The notes under the pieces: generated by a model
What the model saw: only the letters and a program-made list of their open reading frames with translations
The model's database searches: none
What the model was told of the DNA's origin: nothing
DNA from: Varanus komodoensis
Lineage: Eukaryota > Chordata > Lepidosauria > Squamata > Varanidae
Direction of reading: 5' to 3'
Length of the DNA: 64,000 nt
NCBI RefSeq assembly: GCF_004798865.1
Contig: NW_025335761.1
Location: 18,248,299 to 18,312,298 of the forward strand
Shown: one piece after another, positions 1 to 10,890 of the stretch
Layout of the letters: every line of letters begins with the position of its first letter
How positions within the stretch are numbered: the first letter of the stretch is position 1
Program-made: the position numbers and the translations under genes

Positions 1-339
1 AATCTACTCCTTTGCCTTGTCCTCTTCCCAGACTCTAATCTCATACTTTATCTCCCCTGGCCACTCATATCACAAGGCCTCCATGGCAATTGTTATGTGA
101 CCAGCCACATCATCAACTGGAACCTCAGACAAAATATGCCAGGGATGCAAAGCCTCTTCCACCCTGAGGGCCAAATTCAATTTAGGAGAAGACTTCAGAG
201 AGTGTATCCCTTTGCTGGGTAGAACTAAAGGCACAGGACAGGGGCCAAAGGAGTGGGACCAAAATATTTTTTTTAAATAACTGGATGCTCTAGCATAAAG
301 CTCTCACTGCCACTAGCTAAGCCTTGGGAGAGGCATTTC

Positions 340-785
340 AACTGGGGCTGTTCAGCTTAGAAAAAAGGTGAGAAGGGGAGATATAATAGAGGTATTTAAA
401 ATAATGTATGGTGTGGAGAAAGTAGAAAACATTTTCCTCCCTCCCTCAACACCCAACCCTCATTAAGCTGACAGACAAGAAGATGTACAATATACAGCTG
501 AACTATTGAATTTGCTGTCATGGGAAGTAGTGATGCCCACCAATATGGACAGCTTTACAAAAGGGTTAGATGGAGTGATGAAAGAAGAAGCTATCAGTTA
601 CTAGTAGCATTACTGGTTATGTGCTTCCTCCTTCACCAGAGGTGGCATACCCACATAACACCAGTTGTTGAAAAGCCTGGGCAGACATAGGTCTTCAGCA
701 ATCTTTGCCACTGTGTGCATGGAATGCTAGATTACATGAGCTTTTGGTCTGATCCAGCATGGCTTTGCATATGTTCTTACAAACA
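340..785 (+). mobile_element. CR1/L3-clade LINE 3' end
   Basis: It contains the family landmarks GGCTGTTCAGCTTAGAAAAA, the ATAATAGAGGT block, the TTTGCTGTCATGGGAAGTAG segment and the terminal TTTTGGTCTGATCCAGCATG. It is a 5'-truncated copy. Confidence 0.75.
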
Positions 786-828
786 GCAAAGGGGTGAATT
801 GGGACCCCAGATTTAGTCCCTAGACCAG

Positions 829-905
829 AAGTTCTGCAACCCCAATATGGACAGTTCTGGACTAGATGGACCAATAGCCTGACATCATAAGGCAACTTCC
901 CAAGT
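829..905 (+). repeat. SINE/LINE tail fragment
   Basis: The terminal motif GGACTAGATGGACCAATAGC followed by AAGGCAACTTCC resembles the tail of the tRNA-derived SINE found reversed at 59640. The 5' limit is approximate. Confidence 0.45.
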
Positions 906-939
906 TAAAGAATCTGACACTCCCACTGAATCAGCAATC

Positions 940-1036
940 TTACCATGCATTCCTATGCATGGCAATTCAAAAGGAAGGCCCACTGAGCTCAAAGGAACCT
1001 ACTTCCAAGTAGCTGGGTATAGGGTTGCAGCCCTAG
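940..1036 (+). repeat. Quasi-palindromic short unit
   Basis: The pattern is CCTATGCAT ... CCCACTGAGCTCAA ... CTACTTCCAAGTA ... TAGGGTTGCAGCC. Its ends are near inverse complements, as in the copies at 54645 and 62108. Confidence 0.5.
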
Positions 1037-1977
1037 TAGCTTTATTTAGAATAAAGTAGTGACTAAAGACTGTTTCACATACACAATCTTACAGCCCCGT
1101 GTATGTTCACAGCAACTACTAATTCCATAATGGATATTCGTGTGTACATGACTACTGATTAAATTCACAGAAGACTTGAAACTGAAATGCTAGCATACAT
1201 CTGAGAGTTATAATTTATTTAAAAGATTTATACACCACCCTTCTTCCCATTCTAGGTGACATATCATTGCATAAACACATTAATAAAAATAGATTAAATC
1301 CTGGAACAAATAAAACTCCAAGTTCACTGTAGAATTTTTAACAAGAATGTTTTTTCCTGGTAGGAAAGAGACTGCAGGATAGGCAAGGGGGCTTCTTTAG
1401 ATAGGACACTCCATAACAAGGAGGAGGGACCACTGTCAAAATCCCTTCCCTTGCTGTTCAGTAGCATGCTTCTGATAAAATGCTCCAATGACAGTAGAAG
1501 ATTGTCTTTAAAGATTGTCTGCTGTGGCAATCAGGCTGATAAGCCACGTGAATGGAGAGGTTCTACTTCCCCAGACATGTGAGGATAATCTGGAGAGCAA
1601 TAAGTTGAAGAAGACATTTATGGTGACTCATCATCAGTACAAAATCAGGCATGTTCCTAAATGGTACCCTCAGAAGGCCTGCACATCAGTGCCTGCCCTC
1701 TTGAATGCAACTGATTTCCAGCACAATCACTTCAAAAACTCTGCACAGCCAACTGGGTGCAGGGGGAAGGAAAAGAGGCTAGGTTTCAACATTTCAGGAA
1801 GTGACTTGACTTCATGTGCCATGATTTGCTTTTCTAAAAGAAACAAACAAGACTTTGGCCTGGCTCCTGGCCACAAATATAAAACAAAATTATAGCATTT
1901 CCTCTCAAACCAGGAGTGCTTAAATATATCTCCAAGGAATTTATACTGGAGTGTATTAGCAATTAAGGGAAAAACAT

Positions 1978-2240
1978 AACAAGAGCAATGCTGGATCAGA
2001 CCAAAGTCGAGCAGCATGTTCCTACAGTGGCCAACCAGATACCTATGGGAAACCCATTGGCAAGCTGGGTGCAATAATACTCTCCAAGTTGTGCTCCCCA
2101 GCAAGTGGTTGACATGGGCATATGCCTCCAAAACTAGTAAAATCCTGCCATTATGATTAGCAGTAATTAACAGTCCTATACACCATGAATTTCTCAAACC
2201 CAACTTTAAAGCTACTAGCTATGGCCATATTTTGTGGAAA
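1978..2240 (-). mobile_element. CR1/L3-clade LINE 3' end, reversed
   Basis: On the + strand it reads GCTGGATCAGACCAAAGTCG and then CAGTGGCCAACCAGATACCT, the reverse complement of the 3' end of the same family as 340-785. The ORF overlapping it is not a gene. Confidence 0.75.
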
Positions 2241-2419
2241 TTCCATAGTTTAACTCTACACTGTATAAAGTACATCCACTCCTGAATCTGCCACCATTCA
2301 GCTGGATTAGAGAGGGTGAGGTTCTAGTATTAGGAGAGAGAAGATGAAGCCTTTCTCTAGTTACTTTCTCCACATTATTATCACCCTCTGTTATGTCAAC
2401 CCCTTATTCACTTTTTACT

Positions 2420-2575
2420 ACCTAAAAAGTCTCAAATATTGCAATCCTTCCTCCAGTGGAATGGCTCCAGTCCCTTGATTATATTTGTTGCCCCTTCCTA
2501 TATCTTTTCCAGCTCTACAATATCCTTTTTTGAGATGCAGTGACCAGAACTGGACACAGTAGGTAGGTTCACATG
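2420..2575 (-). mobile_element. CR1/L3-clade LINE internal fragment
   Basis: GATGCAGTGACCAGAACTGG and the flanking sequence match the reverse complement of the RT C-terminal region, which is also seen near 26020-26045. Confidence 0.6.
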
Positions 2576-2904
2576 ACATGACGAGCCACCATGGTTTCTT
2601 GCACAGGATGGTCAGCTGTGTAATATTTCTGTATGGTATGCTTGGTTTTTAGAAACCGCAATAAGGAACAATGGTTTGATCCATCATTTCCATACTTCAC
2701 CATGGTTTCTCCAGTTGTTCAAACCTGGCATTGTGGTTTCACAGTCCTGGCATTTAGCTACCTCAGAGACTCCTGAAAAGAGCAGCAGCTGCAGAAGCTG
2801 CACCACCCAACCAGCATAGCAGCAAATTTCAGGCACAGCAGTTGCTGAGATATGTGCAAGAAGCAGAACACCTGAACAAGAGAAGAGATCATGACAGCAT
2901 AGTG

Positions 2905-3041
2905 CAGCCTTTCCCAACCTTGTGCCTTCCAGACACATTTGAAAGGCAACATCCAGAATTCCCAGTCGATGGCCCTGCTGGATAGGAATTCTGGGAGTTG
3001 CGGTCCAAATGCCTCTGAAGGCCACCAGATTGGGGAAGCTG
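2905..3041. mobile_element. Hairpin-type non-autonomous hAT MITE (137 bp)
   Basis: The ends are CAGCCTTTCCCAACCTTG and CCAGATTGGGGAAGCTG, inverted repeats with the CAG...CTG termini of hAT elements. The interior is a near palindrome (CCAGAATTCCCAG / TTCTGGGAGTTG). Flanking 8-bp duplications GCATAGTG (2897-2904) and GCGTAGTG (3042-3049) differ at one base. Confidence 0.85.
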
Positions 3042-3936
3042 GCGTAGTGTATCCAGGCAAAAAGCGGACATCATGGAAACCTCAAAGTTACTAGCTGTGA
3101 ACCCAGTCAGTATTTCAAGTGTGGTCCCATAATAATTTGAATATATTCATTATGACAGCAGCAATTTTATTTGTGGATTTCTTTCTAAAGTTCCATCATG
3201 AAATTTGCCTTTTTTTAACAGCAGCAGCATACCGGATCAACATTTTTACTGATACAGATAACTGAAATTCCCATGAAGATGTTTAGAGAAAGAGGAAATC
3301 TCACAAGTGAATACATTTCAGCCCCAAAAGATTTTGCAGATTGGATTTTGTTGAAATTATTTGAAGTGCATAAAGCCCATATGAATTTTCACTTTTAATT
3401 AATATTTCCCTCACTACTGCTGCAATAACCAAGCGCTAGGTAGCCATAATCTGCACCTGCTTGTGCTTTGAAAACATCTTGAGAGAGAGGAAGCCCTCTA
3501 TGGATTTCTGAGGTCCACATTTTACTACAACATAGCAAACCAAGAAAATTCCACAAGGCTGCAGTTACTTGTTGGACCAAGACAAAAGAATATGGTCCCA
3601 ACCATAGCTGTCACAAGAGTAGCTCCAGGATTACATATTTTACTCACAAAAAAGGTGAACAAGTCCCACAAACAAAGGAACAAATTCGTGTTAAAATCTT
3701 TCACTTACATCTATTATCACAATCCCAGTCAGTTCGCTTATCTCCAAAAACTTAATAGCCAGATTAAGCAGAATAACAATTTTTTGCTCATAATAAAGGA
3801 CGTGGCACCTCACACAAAAAGAGACACAACTGAATCAAGAGGTATAATGCAGCTAACTAAGCACTTGCAAACCACACTGATTTAAGTGGGAGAAGGTTAA
3901 ACGCATATACTACTGTCACAGAAAACTATTTTCAGA

Positions 3937-4090
3937 GGGCTAAGTTGGTCTGGAACTGTGATACATTATATTGGAATCAAAGTCCTGGTTCATCTTTAAG
4001 ACTAACAAGTTAGTTAGCCGAAGTATTTTGAACTACAGTTCACTTCATCAGATGAATGAAATGCTATCCTCAGTCCACATGTATATGCAA
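3937..4090 (+). repeat. Interspersed repeat with the ACTTCATCAGATG motif
   Basis: The run CTTTAAGACTAACAAGTTAG and then CAGTTCACTTCATCAGATGA is a repeat family I recognise from reptile genomes but cannot assign to a class. Related pieces occur reversed near 10840 and 15385. Confidence 0.55.
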
Positions 4091-5099
4091 AAAAGTTTAA
4101 GCACTGTGGTTAGCAGAAAGCAAAGTGCATGGGATCCAAACAGTGATGATTACTTTAAAGTTTAAGTATGTGTAAAATTTGTAGTTACTATTGACTAAAT
4201 AACATTTCCAATAACATAAGCATTTCAGTACTGGTAAGCTAATCAACACCTGTGGTGGAATAAAACTATATTCTCAGATAAGTTTTGTGGAAGTTGGAAA
4301 TTATTTTACATGCATTTTATATAAAATATAAATTGTCACACACTGTAAATGTGTTCCATTACACTGTACATATCTATCTTTATATATATGCACCTGTATA
4401 TATTCACATTCCTACAGCTAGTTACATTCCACTGGGCTCCATCTAAGCAAGCTGACCCGGTAGCTGATTTTTCTAGCCACATGACAAACTATTCCAAAAG
4501 TTAAATCCTTTTACACTTGAAATTACAAACCACCAATCTCATTTTAAAAAATTAAGTCCCCTTATTTGAAACTTTGCAAGTATACTTTCATTTACATTCC
4601 TCTTCTGAATATTTCATGTTTGTTAAAACTGAAGTTTTGTATTTTCAGCTATCAACATTAATTATGACATCACTATGCTGAAGCACCTAACACACAGCTC
4701 ATGCATCATATTAATAATTTCAGCAAATTATGAATTTTTAGGACTACCAAGTACTATTGATATCTTCCACTTACTAGAGAACAAATATTTTGTCCGCTAG
4801 TTATCAACATTGGTTCTGCAAAAATCTGGGCACTCTGCCCACAATCCTGCACACCTAATTTTGAGCTGGACGGCAGACCTTGTCTTCAAGCAATTGATCT
4901 TGATTACATCTTTGCAAGTGTGCAAAGAGTAAACACTGAATCGCCATGCAATAAATGTTGCCATGCCAGCGGGCTCTGCTGAGAGAGCCAGACAGAGGGC
5001 CATTCCTCCAGCCTTGCTAGAGATCTCCCCTATGAAGGCTCCTTTGCCCTCAGCAGTAATGAGGGAGGAAGCTCAGCTTTCCCACCAGTGCTCCTACGA

Positions 5100-5250
5100 T
5101 ACTTAATTCCTCTCTTTCTTTCCACCCCATTCTTTTTTCTTATATATCGTGTTGTTTAAGTCTGTGGGCAGGGGCTGTCTTCTCTTACTGATAATTGTAA
5201 GCTGCTCTGATAGCTTTTTTGGCTGAGGAGCAGAATACAAAGACACTAAA
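5100..5250 (+). repeat. L2-type LINE/SINE 3' tail
   Basis: The tail pattern GGGCAGGGGCTGTCT, then TGTAAGCTGCTCTGATAGC, then an A-rich end is typical of L2 tails shared by reptile LINEs and SINEs. Confidence 0.5.
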
Positions 5251-6589
5251 TTAGTATTTTTCAAAGCTACCTTATCTATAGGCAGGTATAACTGAGCAAT
5301 GCAAAATACAAATGGACTGCATGACCAAAGGTTCTGATCATATGCCTGAGAAGTATAAGGGAAGGCTTTTGTGAGCTACAAACCAGCATGTTTTCATGGT
5401 TACAGCAAGCAATTAGTATGCATTCTTATTTAGGAAATGTATGAATTACATAATCAAAAATGTGATATAAAGCTATTGGTCTTTGTTTCTTGGTGAAATA
5501 TGTAGCCTTGATTTATTTCATCTATGGCAATAAACATACAAATGGGATGAAAATGCACTAATGTACAGTTTCCAGCAAGAGAGCATCCAACCCTCCCAGT
5601 AACTATGTAAGTATTGTACATAAATATAAGGATGGCCATTTTAGACAGTACTGCAATACCTGCCCTAAAATTACATAGACAGACTGAAAGCAGAAACCAC
5701 CTAGAAATCAAGGAAGTACACTCAAGTGCAACATGGAACTGGGTTGCAGGGTAGAAGACAGAAAAGTCAGGATGCTGTTTTACACACGTCCGCTATCTGT
5801 CTGAACATTCAGCATCAAAAAATGCATGTGCTGCAGCAAACTTCCCACACTTGGTGCTAAAACACTCTATTGGGACTCACACAGTTCTACTCTTCCCACC
5901 AATTGATCCTATCATCCACCACCCACATTCATGGCAAGCAGTCATTTAGTTCACTCATTAGGAACTCAGAGGCCTGCTCTTGAGTTTGCAGCAACTCCTG
6001 AACTCTGTCTCTTTTCTTCAAAGATTATGCAACCTTATCTATGAAGCCATAAATTCCTCTCTGTTCCTCATTCTCTACTGCAATCCTCTATCCACCTACT
6101 TAAGAATAGACATTTACAGGATTGCACTGCAAATGGGGAAGAAGTGCTTCTTGGTCCAGCTGCTTTTTCCAAGGATAAATGAACTTATTAGACTGTATAT
6201 ATCCTTATTTTAAAATGTTAAGAAAGCCAACTGTGGAGAAGATGCAGCATCTTTCAAAATGCTTTCCGTGCTAGAAACACAGCCCATTACCCTCTTCTCA
6301 CTTGCAAAATCCCAGCAAATACATTTATTGGATCAAGCACTTAAGAAACAGAACATATAACTTTAGACCATCAATGCCAAGCATTTACATACTCCAAGGA
6401 CTTTCTTTAGGAGTATAACAGCTCCCTGGTTAGTCAATTTCTGGATTCTTCTTGAAGGCTGCACACTGCAAGAAAAGTTAATACTGACTGGCAACATTTA
6501 TATTTGTTTGCCATTACATACTGATCACAATGAGAAACCCAAGTTTAAGTGGAATAATCTTCAAAATCCAGCTGCAATTTCTAAATAAA

Positions 6590-6690
6590 CCTGTCCCCTC
6601 CAGATACTGCAAACTACAACTCCCACTGCTGGTTGGCACTATGAGAATTCTAATTCAAAACATCTGAAGAGTATCCCATTCCACCAATGC
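6590..6690. mobile_element. Hairpin-type hAT MITE, degraded
   Basis: CCTCCAGATACTGCAAACTA and CAACTCCCACTG, followed by the inverted half ending CAAAACATCTGAAGAG, match the hairpin MITE at 2905-3041. No clear target-site duplication. Confidence 0.55.
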
Positions 6691-8581
6691 GTGGATAGAT
6701 TGTGTTTGTTTTTTGCAGATACTGCATCAGATCTTAGCACTTTTGCACATACTCCTTGCTCACAAGATTGATTGTGATGTTGAAAGCAATTCCATAATAC
6801 TTTATGGCAAAGGAAGTGTGCAAAGTTCCTGCACCCTTCAGCCTCTCTCTCTATGCAGGGATCTAAAACAATTGAATTCAGTGATTCCAGATTCAGTACT
6901 AAGAAATAAGAAGCAACCCACACATATGTATACATGGAGGATTGTGTAGGAATTGTTAATACATTTGGCCAATGCATGAACTTAAGAACAAACAAAAAAG
7001 ACCTGGAAGATAAATAACCTTTTTAAAAAGACATATTATCTATCAAAAAGTTAGTAATGTACACAATACATCTCATCTGTGAAGAAAGAATGAATAACTG
7101 TTTACTGCCTGTAAAACATGGGTTGGCTTGAACTCTTCATAAAACATATAATAAATAATAACAGTCAACAGATTCCTGCTGAAAGTTGTCCAGCTCAGAG
7201 CCAAAATCTACAGAATGCAAAATGTACAAGGGCCAATTACAAACCTCTGGTTAATAGCAAAGCTCTCATTGATTTCTAGAGACTAGAACAGTTCTGATGA
7301 TGTCACCAGCTAAACTATGACCATACGCCCTGACAAGTCACTCTGACTGTGATTACACATTTCTTTCAACATTCATACCACTTCTGCAATCCACAAGGCA
7401 CTGAAGCAAGATGAGATCAGGGTTCTTGGATCCAGAAGTCACCTGAGCTTTAAGCACCACCTTAATTCTTTTCACATCTCTCTTCCCATATTCTGAGCAC
7501 AAGAGAATCCACTTACTTGGGGAACACTACGCCAAGAGACATTCTACCCTTCACTGCTAATATGCCTCTATGGACTAAACTAAGCAACCACATAATTTGC
7601 ATACTAAATAACCATCTTTAAGAATACTATCCCACTTCTACAATTCAAATTCCAGCACAAATTTAAAAAGAGTGCATGCAAGGGTTAGAACTGCAACAAT
7701 AACTTTGATGCGTTGGAGATGTCAAAAATAAATAACTCTTTTGGTACGAACTCCGCACCTCACTTCACCTTTGTGAGTAAACTCGGAGGCTCATTTGTAC
7801 CAGTGTAAAACTCTAAAGGAACAGTGCGTTGGTCCTACTAAAATGTAACATCTGTATCAAGAGCTCCAAGGTGAAGGGGGCAGGAAGAGTGTCTTGTTGC
7901 CCCAGAGTGAAGTCATCCAGTAACCGAGGGCAAAAGAAGGCATAAGGGAGGGGTGCCTGCTGAAAGAAAAGACTCCACACCTTCTACTTTCCCCCAGACT
8001 CAGAGCATAGGTTAAACCCTCCCATCCTGTTATTTACTATTAATCAAAGCGAAGGGCCAGAGGATTAAAGTGAATCATCAGTGGGGGGGGGGGGCGCGAA
8101 GGCACTGAGATTGACATCGCGTCGTATTTTCCAAGAAAATGTCACAGGATGACCAAAAGCAGAGGCAATTCGAAAGAACCCTTCCATGCTGTTCTCTCAT
8201 CAAGAGCTTTGCGTCTTACCAAGACAAGGGAACTGGTAACCAGAATACTCCGTATGTAGCTCATTTCCCGGTTCTGAAGGGAGGACACCTCCTTTCCGCG
8301 GCCGCCCATTACCAATGCTGAAATGCGTAGCTGCACAAACAACGCGAGGCACGTATTATGCAGAAGCCAACCAAAAAGTTCGCCCAAGTCCTCTTTCTCC
8401 CTAATTCATCCCATCAGCCCCAGTCCTCTCTCTGCAAAAGCCTTTTCCGGGCTGCAAATAAACCGTCTCCGCAAGCTGCGGTTTCTCCTCGGGTTGAGCA
8501 GAAACCCAACGTTGCAAAACAAAACGAAAAAAGACACAGAAGGCCTCGGGACCCTGCAGGCGCTCTCGATTTGAAACTCAC

Positions 8582-9240
8582 CTCCTTGCTCCCACGCGTC
8601 AGAGAAATGAAAGGTTAGCCCCCATCGCTTTTCGTTGCTTTAGTTCCAATCCAAAAAAACAACAACCAAACAAACAAAAAACGCCAACACCAAAGCCTGA
8701 ATCGATCTCCAAAGGCCACCTGGAAAGAAAGCAGGAAGTTTTCTTGCAATCGCGAATATCGTGTGCAGTTGTCACCCTGCTCAGTCTTCTTTCTGTGTAC
8801 GGGGAAAGAAAAACTCCTGCGGTGTACCTGGCTCGATTCTCCCGCAAACGTCTATTCTCCCTTTCTGCCAACCGCACGCTGCAGTATCAGGTTTGCAAGT
8901 CTCTGAGTCACAGATTTGAGATCACACAGCTTGGGGAACAGAAGAGAGCAAGCTTGGAGTAGGGGGGGGGAGAGAGAACCCCGAGCTACGAAAGCAGCAG
9001 CAACTGCAAAAGCAAAGGAAGCTGGCTTTCCCCCCTCCTCCTCCTCCTCCTCCTCCTCCTCCGGCGAACGCGGAGATTGCACAACTCTCACGCAAGGAAA
9101 TTGGAGCAGCGTTCTGCAAGCAAAAAAAAAAAAAGGGCACGCACACCACGCTTTTGCTCCGCAATAGAAGTCGAACCAGCTCTTCCTCTTCATCAGCACA
9201 ACTGCCTCCTTTGCTCAGGCTCCCCCGCCCAACAGCAGGC
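8582..9240 (-). other. Candidate non-coding first exon, - strand
   Basis: The 3' boundary is the GGAG|GTGAGT donor (last exonic base 8582). The 5' boundary is only an estimate, placed below the CArG box. The sequence holds no convincing coding frame: its ORFs come from the CTC repeat and purine tracts. It fits an untranslated exon 1. Confidence 0.4.
9033..9062. repeat. (CTC)n microsatellite in the CpG block
   Basis: About ten CTC/TCC units in tandem, a polypurine/polypyrimidine tract. It generates spurious poly-Ser, poly-Glu and poly-Gly reading frames. Confidence 0.95.
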
Positions 9241-9264
9241 CTAAGTCCCGCCCATTTCCTGTTG

Positions 9265-9274
9265 CCATATAAGG
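9265..9274. promoter_or_regulatory. CArG box (SRF site)
   Basis: CCATATAAGG is a perfect match to CC(A/T)6GG, the binding consensus of serum response factor. It lies within the CpG block, next to a GC-box-like CCCGCCCA at 9248-9255, and upstream of the proposed - strand exon. Read on the + strand it also contains a TATA-like TATAA. Confidence 0.55.
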
Positions 9275-9837
9275 CGAATAAAGTTTCCTTTTCCCCCCCT
9301 CCCTCCCCGCTTCTAATAATCATCCAGTAACACAACGCGGCAAGCCTGCAAGTGTATGTGTGTGCGCCCGCCCATCCAAAATGTTTGGTTGGCAGGAGGC
9401 ACCAGTTGCTCTAGCGCATATTAGCATCTCGATCCAGCGACAAGGTCAGGGGGAAGAGCCTGGTCACGTTACTGGAAACACTCCTTTGCCAGGAATAGTG
9501 CTGACTTTCTTTCCCATGCTCGGAGAGACTTTTACTTTGGTCTCTTGCCTCTGTAGGCTTGAGCCAGTAAATCATGCGGATGCGCTGAGATGCATTGTGC
9601 GAAAACGAGAAAGGACAAAAAGCAGAACAGAAGAATATTTAATCTTTGAAACCTCGTGTAAAGGGGTGGTTAGAAAACAGCCAACGGTCAGCCCCAGATT
9701 TGGTTAGGTCAGCAGGGCAAAGTCATCGCCTTACATTCGGGAAGGAAGCGTGCAGCCTGATTCTGCGCGCGCAATTTGGCACTTAGCTTGCGAGACCCTG
9801 CTCCCAACAAGCAAGTGCGCGCAGGCTTGCCTCCGGC

Positions 9838-9906
9838 ATTCCATGGGAGTAAACGCCACTCAGCGGAGTGTGGCTTACTTCCGAACACACACAGGATTGG
9901 GCTTGT
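9838..9906 (+). repeat. Quasi-palindromic short unit
   Basis: GGGAGTAAACGCCACTCAGC, then GGCTTACTTCCGA and CAGGATTGGGCTT, fits the recurring unit. It lies just outside the CpG block. Confidence 0.5.
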
Positions 9907-10839
9907 CCATCTTGCACAAAATAATACGCTCCTTGGTTTGCACGTATGCATTCTTAAATCAGCTTGTCTCGAAAGTGCCACGCTATGTACTGCTGTAAAA
10001 AAAAATCACACACCGACGTGGAAAAATGCAGATGGCTGAAGGAGAGGATAAATTTTAAAATATGGGAAGCAGGTTAGCCCATCAGTGATACGAAGTCTAA
10101 AAGAATTTCAGAGTTAGATTCCTAAGTGTTAGGCCTCCTAACAGCTTTGCCATGACTCATCGTTTGCTCTTGTGCAACAGCTCCAGCTCCTTTATCCGAG
10201 TGTATGAAAGAAGGCTATTGATAACCACTACGTTAGACTGCTTTGAGCTCTGTACCTTAAGACTGGCTTCCTTTTTGCCACCTCCCACTAAGTAAACTGC
10301 GTTCTCCGGTCCGCCGTCCCCCCACCCCTTTCAGTTTGCATTTTACACAGCACACCCGAGATCACTGCAGCAGTCTTCTTTTATTGCAACCTGAAAGTAA
10401 TGTGTATTGCAAATGAGTGCAACAGGAAGAAATGGTGCTATGGCAGAAACTTACAGGAAAGAATCAACGCACGTGTGCTGGTTCCTGCATGAAAATGAGA
10501 AAAAGTAGCCCTATTGCAGTTGGGCAGGAGTTCTCATGTCCCATCTTGCAGCAGCTGCATTTGCCGCATTCCTTATGCTGTAAAGTGCCAAACTTGAGAG
10601 CCCAAAAGATAGCTGTATGTACAGTAGTCAGAAGGTTTAAAGAGCTTTTTAAAAAGAATTTAAACTAACACAGGAAAAGGCAAATTATACTGCTGCAATA
10701 AATTGTGTAAACTGGGAGAGTTTTGGGTGGCTTTGAATGTGAATGTACCATGATAAAAACTATATAAAGTGTTCACAGTGTACCACAATCCACCCCCAGA
10801 TACACACACCCTGCCCCTGCTGAGTATCTGAAGTTGTCT

Positions 10840-10890
10840 AGTAGTCTACTAAAACTTACGCCGTAAGAAATGTGTTACTCTTTAAGGCTA
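10840..10890 (-). repeat. Fragment of the ACTTCATCAGATG-type repeat, reversed
   Basis: CTAAAACTTACGCCGTAAGA and GTGTTACTCTTTAAGG match the central part of the family at 3937-4090 in reverse orientation. Confidence 0.4.

Larger units (their letters stand above)
1..8040. other. Gene-free AT-rich region, possible intron of the - strand neighbour
   Basis: No exon homology is visible on either strand. It contains CR1/L3 3' ends, hAT MITEs and other repeats listed separately. The interval 6700-8040 shows nothing I can name. If the - strand exon at 8582 is real, this would be its first intron. Confidence 0.5.
8040..9330 (-). promoter_or_regulatory. CpG-rich block, candidate promoter of the divergent neighbour (MIDEAS by synteny)
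   Basis: CpG density rises sharply, with a NotI site (GCGGCCGC, 8298-8305) and G/C homopolymers. On the - strand a consensus donor GGAG|GTGAGT places an intron start at 8581, and a CArG box lies upstream at 9265-9274. That layout suits transcription on the - strand from just below 9260. In mammals MIDEAS (ELMSAN1) is transcribed away from PTGR2 on this side. I see no MIDEAS coding sequence in the window, so the name is an inference from gene order. Confidence 0.6.

Noticed and set aside
1727-2203. 158-codon - strand ORF
   Set aside because: It lies largely over a reversed CR1/L3 3' end and has no recognisable domain.
8922-9335. 137-codon - strand ORF with poly-Gly
   Set aside because: It is produced by the (CTC)n tract in a CpG block; composition, not homology, keeps it open.
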